A stretch of DNA of 64,000 nucleotides from JBBQYA01 sp031412335. Its GTDB lineage: Bacteria; Bacteroidota; Bacteroidia; Sphingobacteriales; Sphingobacteriaceae. The DNA is taken from positions 1 to 64,000 of the forward strand of contig JANOCT010000043.1 of the NCBI GenBank assembly GCA_031412335.1. Direction: 5' to 3'. The position numbers and the translations under genes were made by a program. Each line of letters starts with the position of its first letter. Position 1 is the stretch's first letter. Below the pieces are notes generated by a model. The model was not told the DNA's origin and did no database searches. It saw only the letters and a list, made by a program, of their open reading frames with translations. Positions 15,375-22,942 of the stretch are shown piece after piece.

Positions 15375-17494
15375 TGCAGCATATTACTTCAGTATTTAAG
15401 AAAATACTTTGTGCAACAGCAATTGTTGCAAGTTCATCAGAAATATTTGCCCAGGCATCATACCAGGAAAAGGTAACATCTGCCAGCAATATTGCCATGA
15501 CGGTAAGTAATTTAGGACTAATTGGTAATTCATTTAGTGGTAGTTTTAATGTATTAGGAAATCCGTCATGCGAGTTTCCAAAAAACTCGGGCATAGAGCA
15601 TTTGTTTGAAGGTGGATTATGGTTAGGTGCTTTGGTTAATGGCTCGCAAATCGCCGTTTCGACCGGAGCATTAGATGATGCAACTGGCTATTCTACAGGA
15701 AAAGGTGGTTTTGAATTTTCTGCTGTAATTGGTGCAACCTTGGCTGAAAGATCTAGTTTAATCGATAATCCTCTCTACAATACCTCTGCAATATCTCATC
15801 AAGATTTCGTTTCAGATTTTACAGATAAAAATACAGTTGTACCAGGCACTACAATTCAAATTCGTGATCATTTAGTACCATTAGGTGCTGATGTTCATTT
15901 CGAATCATATAATTACAATTTCAATTTTGCCAACTTTTTTGTCATTTTAGATTATACCATTACCAATAACAGTGCAAACCGTTGGGATAGTTTATTTATT
16001 GGATATTGGACCGATGGAGTAATTAGAAATGTAAATAAAACCAATCCTGGAGGAACGGCATTTTTCAACAAAGGCGGAAATGGATATATCGACTCACTTT
16101 ATTTAGGATATGAGTTTGATGGCGCCGGTGATTTAGGTTTTACCGAAAGTTATTTTGGGTTAAAGTTTTTAGGTGCAGAGGATAAAGCAGGTTTCGCACA
16201 TCCAGATGTTCGAGCAAATTTTAATGATAACTTTAATTCATGGCAGTTCAACAACACAGCTGATCCATTGTATTTTTTTCCGGGTAACGATCAACAACGA
16301 TTTGACAAGTTAAGTTCAGGATTGAACAACCTACCAAATTGGGAAACTCAAATTAGACCAACCTTACGACAGCCAAACAATCGATCTCAATTATTATCAG
16401 CAGGTCCATTTGTAACTGTAAACCCTGGAGAATCTGTCAATATCTCATTTGCGATTATTTGCGCTAAGAAACGTGAAGATGGATTACCAAATACTTCAGA
16501 CAATGCTTTTCAGCAGTCATTTTTTGTTCAAAATGCCAACTTTACCCAAACTGCTTACAACGGCGAAGATGTAAATTTTAACGGTATTCTGGATCCAGGA
16601 GAAGATCGAGATGAAGATGGAAAACTCACTCGTTTTGTTTTACCATCTCCACCTAATACACCTCAAGTAAAAGTGATTCCTTCATCCAATAAAATTGAAG
16701 TTTACTGGAGCAAAAATGCCGAAGCTTCTGTTGATCCTATTTCAAAAAAGAAAGATTTTGAAGGCTACAGAATTTATAAATCTGCACTTGGGTTTGATAT
16801 TAAACAAACGCAAGATGTTTTGGCTAGCTTGAAACTGGTTGCCGAATACGATGTTCCTGGCAATAAACTTTTCAATGAAACTGGTTTAAGTCCAATTGTT
16901 TTAGCACAGCCTTTAACATTTGAAGGTGATACAAACCGCGATGGCTCATTAATTGAATATGCTTATAAATACACTTTTAATAATGTGCAAAATGGTTGGC
17001 AACATGCAGTTGCTATAACTGCTTTTGATACTGGAGATGATGTAAATAATTTAGAATCTCTTGAATCTGGTAATCAATTGACATTAAAACGAGTTTTTCC
17101 GGGAAAAGTAGAAAACAAAGATTTTGCAAATGGTGATCCTTTCGTTTATCCTGATCCATATTATTCAGGGGCTGAATGGGAAGGTGCATCGGCGAGTGAA
17201 GAAAATAAGAAACTGAATTTTTCTAATCTTCCGGCAAAATGTGTAATTACTATTTATACTTTATCGGGAGATATAGTGAAAGTGATTGAGCATGATCAAA
17301 ATTATAATGGAAGCGATTCCAGATGGTATAGCACTAACGCAAATACAGATGAAACGGTATTTTCTGGTGGTGAACATAGCTGGGATTTATTATCAAAAGA
17401 CAATCAATTACTGGCAAGAGGCTTGTATTTGTTTGCTGTAAAAGATAAACAGACAGGAAAACTATTTCAAGGCAAATTTTCAATTATCAAATAA
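15374..17494 (+). CDS. Large secreted protein with FN3-like region and Ca-binding-like motif, probable T9SS cargo
   Basis: 706 residues with a signal peptide ending near residue 26 (CATAIVASSSEIFAQ). The first 390 residues match a common Bacteroidota secreted architecture without a named domain (GGLWLGALVNG, then FVILDYTITNNSANRWDSLFIGYWTDG). An aspartate-rich loop VNFNGILDPGEDRDEDGKL near 400 looks like a calcium-binding or thrombospondin-3-like repeat. A fibronectin type III-like segment follows (IEVYWSKNAEA ... FEGYRIYKS). The end (CVITIYTLSGDIVKVI ... LLARGLYLFAVKDKQTGK) resembles a T9SS type A domain. The function is unknown. It overlaps the upstream gene by 1 bp and is 15 bp from the next, so it is part of an operon. 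Confidence 0.75.
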   Translation: MQHITSVFKKILCATAIVASSSEIFAQASYQEKVTSASNIAMTVSNLGLIGNSFSGSFNVLGNPSCEFPKNSGIEHLFEGGLWLGALVNGSQIAVSTGALDDATGYSTGKGGFEFSAVIGATLAERSSLIDNPLYNTSAISHQDFVSDFTDKNTVVPGTTIQIRDHLVPLGADVHFESYNYNFNFANFFVILDYTITNNSANRWDSLFIGYWTDGVIRNVNKTNPGGTAFFNKGGNGYIDSLYLGYEFDGAGDLGFTESYFGLKFLGAEDKAGFAHPDVRANFNDNFNSWQFNNTADPLYFFPGNDQQRFDKLSSGLNNLPNWETQIRPTLRQPNNRSQLLSAGPFVTVNPGESVNISFAIICAKKREDGLPNTSDNAFQQSFFVQNANFTQTAYNGEDVNFNGILDPGEDRDEDGKLTRFVLPSPPNTPQVKVIPSSNKIEVYWSKNAEASVDPISKKKDFEGYRIYKSALGFDIKQTQDVLASLKLVAEYDVPGNKLFNETGLSPIVLAQPLTFEGDTNRDGSLIEYAYKYTFNNVQNGWQHAVAITAFDTGDDVNNLESLESGNQLTLKRVFPGKVENKDFANGDPFVYPDPYYSGAEWEGASASEENKKLNFSNLPAKCVITIYTLSGDIVKVIEHDQNYNGSDSRWYSTNANTDETVFSGGEHSWDLLSKDNQLLARGLYLFAVKDKQTGKLFQGKFSIIK

Positions 17495-17509
17495 CAAAAA
17501 ACCAATATC

Positions 17510-19627
17510 ATGATTAAAAAATTACTTACAGTCGCGTTAATATTTAGCTCGGCAGGCTTATTAAAAGCGCAGGTTTACCCTGTTAAAACTATTCAAGAAG
17601 TACAAACAGTTTCTCAAGCCGAATTAGCTTTAGGAAATGATGCTGGACTAATTGGTGCAACAGATACAATACGTGTAAGAGGTATTGTGGTAATGGATGC
17701 TAATTTATCAACCTTAGTTGGTGGAAAACAAATATGGATTCAAACTTCTGGCAATGCACCTTTTTCAGGACTTGATATTTTTCAACCTACCCCAGCAACT
17801 GGAGATGGCGGAACAGGAATTTTAGCATTATTAGCTGGCGATTCAGTTGAAATTACAGGAACCGTTCTTGAATTTTCAGGCGAAACCGAATTAGTACCTT
17901 TAAATACAACTCCTGGTACACCTATTAATATTTTAGGTGGTGGTTTTACTCCAACTTCTAAATTAATTAATGTTGCTGATTTGAATGATGCAAACCGGGC
18001 AAACATTTTAACCACTGGAGAACAATGGGAAGGAATGTATGTAGAGTTTCAAAATGTAACTGTACAATCTGTAGATCCATTTAGTAGTGGATCAAGAGTT
18101 AGTTTTAATATTATAGATGCTGCAGGTAATAAAGTAAACGTTTCTGATCGATTTAAGAGTAATCGATTACCAGCTACAGGTGGTACTTTTATACCTCCAA
18201 ATGTGGGTGATTTTATTACTTCAATTAAGGGCGTTATTATTCACTCAAAAAACAACCGTGGTTATGAATTACATCCTTTTAAACAGTCTGATATAGTTTA
18301 CGGAGCTTCTGCACCAGCAATTGCCGGAATTACACGTAATCCAGTTACTCCTACTTCAACTCAAACAGTTACAATTTCAGCCAACATTACTGATTTAGAC
18401 GGAGTCGCTTCTGCTTCTTTATTTTATGCAGCAGGTGTTGCGAACAACAATTTTGTTTCTGTACCAATGGTTGCTGTTGGCAATTCATTTAGTGCAACAG
18501 TTCCAGCACAAGCAGAAGGAACCATTGTTAAATATTATGTAAGTGCAACCGATGCTTCAGTTGGTGCTTTGGTTAGTAAAATACCTAATGTACCTTCTTC
18601 TAATCCATTATTTTATGTAGTTCGTGATGCGGGTTTGCAAATATTTGACTTACAATATACACCATTTACTGATGGAAATTCTGGATTAACAGATCAGTTA
18701 GTAACCGTTACAGGAGTTGTAACAGCAACACCAAATGATTTGGGTTATGTTTATATTCAACAAGAAAATCAATTAAGTTGGGCTGGGATTTTATGTACAG
18801 GAAATGCTGCGTTAAGTACTTTAGTTTTAGGTGATAGAGTTACGGTAACTGGAACAGTTAAAGAAACTTTCAATTTCACGAGAATAGAAGCAATTACAAG
18901 TGTATCTAAATCAGGTACTGGAACTATTACTCCACTTGTTTTAAATCCTGCAGTCTTCAATACTTACAATTTTGTGAATAACGAATCATATGAAGGAATG
19001 TTAATAAAGTTTGAAGGAACTCCTCTGAGTCCTTTAACAGTTGTAAAGAAAAATGCAGATGCTCCATCCAATTTTGCTGAATTTTCGGTAGGATTAGATC
19101 CTTTTGATCCAGCTTCAAGTTCAAGAGTACTTGCTGGCCGAGGTGGTTCTGCTCTATCTTCTTTAAATGTATCATATATAAATGATTCGCTTTTTATACC
19201 TAATTTAAATCCAGGCATTTCCCCAATAATAATCAATCAAGGAGATAAATTTACTTCTATAACTGGTATCATTTTATTCAGTTTTTCAAATATGAAATTA
19301 TTACCAAGAGATAATAATGATTTTGTAGGATATAGCCCTGCTGTTGGATTAAGTTCTGTTTATGCTGCAAATAGTTTTGTAAAGGCATTCCCAAATCCAG
19401 CTTCTACTTCATTCACGGTAAACTATACTTTACCAGCTATTGCAAATAATGCAAAGGTTGTAGTGTATGATTTACTAGGAAAAGAAATTCTTACTCAGAA
19501 ATTAGCTGGAGTTGATGGATCAACTGTTATTTCAGTTAATGATTTAGCAAATGGTACTTATTTGTACCAAGTGCAAAGTGCTGCTACTGGTATTCTTGCT
19601 TATGGCAAATTGGTAGTATCTAAATAA
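17510..19627 (+). CDS. Secreted OB-fold (YhcR-type) protein with T9SS sorting domain
   Basis: 705 residues with a signal peptide (KKLLTVALIFSSAGLLKAQ). Two OB-fold-like modules are visible: near 45-200 (DTIRVRGIVVMD ... KQIWIQTSG ... GDSVEITGTVLEFSGETELVPL) and near 385-590 (LVTVTGVVTATPNDLGYVYIQQ ... LGDRVTVTGTVKETFNFTRIEAI). This is the pattern of OB-fold modules that accompany extracellular nucleases such as YhcR. Between them is an Ig-like segment (PVTPTSTQTVTISANITDLDGVASASLFY). The C-terminus is a T9SS type A domain (VKAFPNPASTSF ... LANGTYLYQV). No catalytic motif is seen. It follows a nuclease-like gene in the same operon, so binding of extracellular DNA is a reasonable inference. A terminator follows. 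Confidence 0.78.
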   Translation: MIKKLLTVALIFSSAGLLKAQVYPVKTIQEVQTVSQAELALGNDAGLIGATDTIRVRGIVVMDANLSTLVGGKQIWIQTSGNAPFSGLDIFQPTPATGDGGTGILALLAGDSVEITGTVLEFSGETELVPLNTTPGTPINILGGGFTPTSKLINVADLNDANRANILTTGEQWEGMYVEFQNVTVQSVDPFSSGSRVSFNIIDAAGNKVNVSDRFKSNRLPATGGTFIPPNVGDFITSIKGVIIHSKNNRGYELHPFKQSDIVYGASAPAIAGITRNPVTPTSTQTVTISANITDLDGVASASLFYAAGVANNNFVSVPMVAVGNSFSATVPAQAEGTIVKYYVSATDASVGALVSKIPNVPSSNPLFYVVRDAGLQIFDLQYTPFTDGNSGLTDQLVTVTGVVTATPNDLGYVYIQQENQLSWAGILCTGNAALSTLVLGDRVTVTGTVKETFNFTRIEAITSVSKSGTGTITPLVLNPAVFNTYNFVNNESYEGMLIKFEGTPLSPLTVVKKNADAPSNFAEFSVGLDPFDPASSSRVLAGRGGSALSSLNVSYINDSLFIPNLNPGISPIIINQGDKFTSITGIILFSFSNMKLLPRDNNDFVGYSPAVGLSSVYAANSFVKAFPNPASTSFTVNYTLPAIANNAKVVVYDLLGKEILTQKLAGVDGSTVISVNDLANGTYLYQVQSAATGILAYGKLVVSK

Positions 19628-19645
19628 AATATTTTCACTTTAATC

Positions 19646-19687
19646 AAAAACCCTTTTTCCTTATTGAAGAAAGGGTTTTTTGTTTTT
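19646..19687 (+). terminator. Rho-independent terminator after the OB-fold gene
   Basis: AAAAACCCTTTTTC and its complement GAAGAAAGGGTTTTTT form a stem followed by further T residues. It ends the transcript running from about 14.0 kb. Confidence 0.8.
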
Positions 19688-19784
19688 CAATAAAAGGGAT
19701 AAACCAGAATTATCGATAGATTTAGTTTTATCAAAAAAACATTACCATAGAATTATTAGTATATTTAGATCTTAAAATAAGAAA

Positions 19785-20858
19785 ATGAAACTGATAAAAA
19801 CTTTATTATTTATTCAATTAATTCTATCATTATCTATAGCAGCTTTTGCACAGAAAAATGATAAATCAAAAAAACAGTGGGCAAGTAGCGTTAAATCTTC
19901 CAATCTATTAAATAGAAATTCAGCTCCTGCATACAATTTTGCAGTTACTACAAATCCATATTCAAATCTAAGTGGAGCTACAAGTTTATCCAACAATCAA
20001 TTATGGGATGATACAACTTACAATGTATCTATTGGTTTTGGTTTTTCCTTTTTTGATCAAGTTTTTACTGATTTAGATATTTATACTGATGGAGTTATTG
20101 GTAAAATTTTAGCCCCAGATAGTGTTTTGGAATATTCTCTTGCACCTTATGTAGCTGATTTGCAAGATAGAGGTTATATAACTGGGAATCCAGTATCAAA
20201 TATTAGTTATAAATTAGAAGGAAGCAGTCCAAATAGAATTCTAAAGATTGAATTTAAAAATGCAGGATTTTTTGAAGAAGAGGACGTTTTAAACTCACAG
20301 AATTGGTTTACCAATTTTCAATTATGGATTTTTGAAACAAGTAATAAAATTGAATATCATTATGGGCCAACTACCGTTTCAAATATAAATATTGCTTTTT
20401 TTGGAGAATCTGGCCCTATAGTAGGTTTAGGATTTTTTAATTCAATTACCGGCTCATTATCTCTTCTTAATACCTTACAAGGTAGTCCTGCTGCTCCGAC
20501 ATTGGTAGACTCGGTTGCCTATTTAGTAGGCATTCCTGCGAATGGAACAGTTTACAGGTTTACTAAAATACCTACCGGTATAGCAAACTCCTACCAGCAA
20601 AATAGTAAAGTTCGCACCTATCCAAATCCTGCCTTTGAAGAAATTAATCTTAGTTATTCTTTACCCCAAGAAGCAAAAAATGCCAGTGTAATTTTATACG
20701 ATTTATTGGGTAAAGAAATTCAACGTCAACAATTATTTGGAATAGAAGGGGCTGCTGTTATTTCTTTAAAAGATTTAGCCGAAGGAACATATTTATATAA
20801 AGTACTCAGCTCTGAAACCGGAATGCTTGCCAACGGAAAACTGGTTGTATCGAAATAA
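19785..20858 (+). CDS. T9SS-secreted protein of unknown function, tandem paralogue 1
   Basis: 357 residues with a signal peptide (KLIKTLLFIQLILSLSIAAFAQ). The middle 250 residues have no named domain I recognise; marked points are LSGATSLSNNQLWDDT, YKLEGSSPNRILKIEFKNAGFF and NFQLWIFETSNKIEYHYG. The last 80 residues are a T9SS type A domain (VRTYPNPAFEEINLSY ... LLGKEIQRQQ ... LAEGTYLYKV). The next gene has the same architecture. The C-terminal domains of the pair are nearly identical in DNA while the middle regions have diverged. Bacteroidota proteins of this general form are probably extracellular beta-rich binding proteins, but this is inference only. Confidence 0.75.
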   Translation: MKLIKTLLFIQLILSLSIAAFAQKNDKSKKQWASSVKSSNLLNRNSAPAYNFAVTTNPYSNLSGATSLSNNQLWDDTTYNVSIGFGFSFFDQVFTDLDIYTDGVIGKILAPDSVLEYSLAPYVADLQDRGYITGNPVSNISYKLEGSSPNRILKIEFKNAGFFEEEDVLNSQNWFTNFQLWIFETSNKIEYHYGPTTVSNINIAFFGESGPIVGLGFFNSITGSLSLLNTLQGSPAAPTLVDSVAYLVGIPANGTVYRFTKIPTGIANSYQQNSKVRTYPNPAFEEINLSYSLPQEAKNASVILYDLLGKEIQRQQLFGIEGAAVISLKDLAEGTYLYKVLSSETGMLANGKLVVSK

Positions 20859-20876
20859 ATTTTATTGATAACTTTT

Positions 20877-20914
20877 AAAAAAACCTTTTTCTGTAATGGA
20901 GGAAGGTTTTTTTA
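20877..20914 (+). terminator. Rho-independent terminator after tandem paralogue 1
   Basis: AAAAACCTTTTTC pairs with GAGGAAGGTTTTT through two G-U wobbles around the loop TGTAATG. A T-run follows. The loop is identical to that of the terminator at 22116. Confidence 0.75.
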
Positions 20915-20970
20915 TTTTTGTTACTTTTAAATAAAATACAAAGTGCGAGTTTTTTTATATATAAAATGAT

Positions 20971-21000
20971 TTTGCACAATCAATTTTTCGGGTATATTTG
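20971..21000 (+). promoter_or_regulatory. Bacteroidota-type promoter for tandem paralogue 2
   Basis: TTTG at 20971-20974, an 18-nt spacer, then TATATTTG at 20993-21000. Both boxes match the Bacteroidota consensus TTTG/TAnnTTTG exactly. The expected transcription start near 21006 gives a leader of about 12 nt before the ATG at 21018. Confidence 0.7.
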
Positions 21001-21017
21001 AGCTCTAAAACAATACT

Positions 21018-22097
21018 ATGAAAATGATAAAAACAAGCTTTACTTTATTTATTTTACTATTAAATCTAAATGTAATTTTTGCACAAACAATTAGTAAAAC
21101 AAAGAAATCCGTTTTTAGTAAATCACTAAGCAAAAATTCAGTAGCCAAGTCAAGCTCATTGGATTATACTTTTTTGAAAACCACTGGAACATATACCGAT
21201 TTAGTAGGTGCTACATCTTTAAATGATAATCAAACTTGGGATGATCCTGATTTTATATTCCCAATTGGATTTGATTTTAAATTGTATGATGGAGAATTTG
21301 ATTCATTAGACTTTTATATAGGTTTAGGTGGATCTTTAGGTTCTATTTTGGGTTCAACCAATGAATTTAATTACTCATTTGCACCATTTGAAACAGATTT
21401 GGTAGACAGAGGAGATACAACAGGAATCTCTGTTTCACCTATTTCTTACAAATTAGATGGACAAGCACCCAATAGAATTTTAAAAGTTGAATGGAAAAAT
21501 GCTGGATTTTTTGGAGAATTAGACGGAGCTGGAACACTTGATTATTTTATCAACTTTCAACTTTGGTTATTTGAAACTTCAAATAAAGTTGAATATCGTT
21601 ATGGATCGAGTAATATAGTTTCTAATAGGCTCGCTTTTGATGGAGAAACCGGCCCAATTGTAGGAATTGGAAAATTTGACACGTTAACTTTTGATATTTT
21701 AAAAGCAGATATACTTTTGGGTAATTCCAATACCCCACAGGTTGATTCTACAATCAATAATTTATTAGGTGCACCTTCAGATGGAACCATTTATCGTTTC
21801 ACCAGAAATACAACTGGTTTAGCGATCTCTTATCAGCAAAACAGTAAAGTTCGCACCTATCCAAATCCTGCTTTTGATGAAATTAATCTTAGTTATTCTT
21901 TACCACAAGAAGCAAAAAATGCCAGTGTAATTTTGTATGATTTATTAGGTAAAGAAATTACAAGTCAACAATTATTTGGAATAGAAGGGGCTGCTGTTAT
22001 TTCTTTAAAAGATTTAGCTAAAGGAACCTATTTATATAAAGTACTCAGCTCTGAAACCGGAATGCTTGCCAATGGAAAAATGGTAGTATCGAAATAA
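21018..22097 (+). CDS. T9SS-secreted protein of unknown function, tandem paralogue 2
   Basis: 359 residues, same plan as the preceding gene: signal peptide (IKTSFTLFILLLNLNVIFAQ), an unrecognised central region with the shared landmarks LVGATSLNDNQTWDD, YKLDGQAPNRILKVEWKNAGFF and NFQLWLFETSNKVEYRYG, and a T9SS type A domain (VRTYPNPAFDEINLSY ... LAKGTYLYKV). It has its own consensus promoter (20971-21000) and its own terminator, so it can be expressed apart from paralogue 1. The C-terminal DNA from about 21835 to the terminator is almost the same as 20590-20900, which suggests gene conversion or recent selection for sameness. The function is unknown. Confidence 0.78.
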   Translation: MKMIKTSFTLFILLLNLNVIFAQTISKTKKSVFSKSLSKNSVAKSSSLDYTFLKTTGTYTDLVGATSLNDNQTWDDPDFIFPIGFDFKLYDGEFDSLDFYIGLGGSLGSILGSTNEFNYSFAPFETDLVDRGDTTGISVSPISYKLDGQAPNRILKVEWKNAGFFGELDGAGTLDYFINFQLWLFETSNKVEYRYGSSNIVSNRLAFDGETGPIVGIGKFDTLTFDILKADILLGNSNTPQVDSTINNLLGAPSDGTIYRFTRNTTGLAISYQQNSKVRTYPNPAFDEINLSYSLPQEAKNASVILYDLLGKEITSQQLFGIEGAAVISLKDLAKGTYLYKVLSSETGMLANGKMVVSK

Positions 22098-22115
22098 ATT
22101 TTATTGAAAACTTTT

Positions 22116-22155
22116 ATAAAAACCCTTTTTCTGTAATGGAAGAAGGGTTTTTTTG
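22116..22155 (+). terminator. Rho-independent terminator after tandem paralogue 2
   Basis: AAAAACCCTTTTTC, loop TGTAATG, then GAAGAAGGGTTTTTTT. It is closely related to the terminators at 19646 and 20877. Confidence 0.8.
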
Positions 22156-22188
22156 TTTGAGCTATTTTACGAATCATTTATATTTTTG
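22156..22188 (+). promoter_or_regulatory. Bacteroidota-type promoter for the FkbM methyltransferase gene
   Basis: TTTG at 22156-22159, a 21-nt spacer, then TATTTTTG at 22181-22188. It lies directly after the terminator and leaves a leader of about 40 nt before the ATG at 22235. Confidence 0.5.
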
Positions 22189-22234
22189 CTTTTAAAGTTA
22201 TAACCTTAATACAACTATTTTCTATATCCAAATA

Positions 22235-22942
22235 ATGATCCAATCACTTCGTAAAACCGCAAAAAAACTTGTTCTGACTTTATCTGGAAAAGTTTCTCAT
22301 TTAAAAATAGGTGTTGAAACAAAGCATGAGTGGTATGGAAATACGTATGGTGGTTTTTTTGTAAATCCAACAAAGTTGAACGAAAATTCAATTGTTTATT
22401 CAGTAGGCATTGGAGAAGATATTTCTTTTGATCAGGCAATTATAAACAAACATAAGTGCCAGGTTTTCGGATTCGACCCAACGCCTAAATCAATTAATTG
22501 GGTTAAAAATCAGCAACTGCCAAATCAATTTAATTTTTACGAATTCGGTATCAGCGATAAAACCGGAAATGTAGATTTTTATTTACCCAAAAATCCTGCT
22601 TATGTTTCAGGAAGTATTTCCTTACAAAAAAATGTAAACGAAAATAAAAAAGTAAATGTGCAAATGAAAACCATTACCGATGCAGCAAAACAATTAGGTC
22701 ATGCTCATATAGATGTTTTAAAAATGGATATAGAAGGAGCAGAATATGATGTTATTACTTCACTCCTTTCATCTGGAATTTCTTTCGGCCAATTATTAAT
22801 AGAATTTCACGATCGTTTTTTTACAGATGGAGCAGCTAAAACCAAAAATGCTATTCAAGTTTTAAAACAAAATGGTTTCGAAATTTTTGCTATTTCAGAT
22901 TCGTTTGAAGAGGTTTCGTTTATTAATACCAACCTTCAATAA
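22235..22942 (+). CDS. FkbM family methyltransferase
   Basis: 235 residues, with no signal peptide. It is an S-adenosylmethionine-dependent methyltransferase of the FkbM type. The SAM-binding start is IVYSVGIGEDISFDQAI (near 50-65), followed by VFGFDPTPKSINWV, the acidic loop motif, and the family hallmark DVLKMDIEGAEYDVI near 165. FkbM-family enzymes O-methylate sugars of surface glycans or small molecules. With no glycan cluster around it, the substrate is open. The 3' end overlaps the converging E1 gene by 7 bp. Confidence 0.85.
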   Translation: MIQSLRKTAKKLVLTLSGKVSHLKIGVETKHEWYGNTYGGFFVNPTKLNENSIVYSVGIGEDISFDQAIINKHKCQVFGFDPTPKSINWVKNQQLPNQFNFYEFGISDKTGNVDFYLPKNPAYVSGSISLQKNVNENKKVNVQMKTITDAAKQLGHAHIDVLKMDIEGAEYDVITSLLSSGISFGQLLIEFHDRFFTDGAAKTKNAIQVLKQNGFEIFAISDSFEEVSFINTNLQ

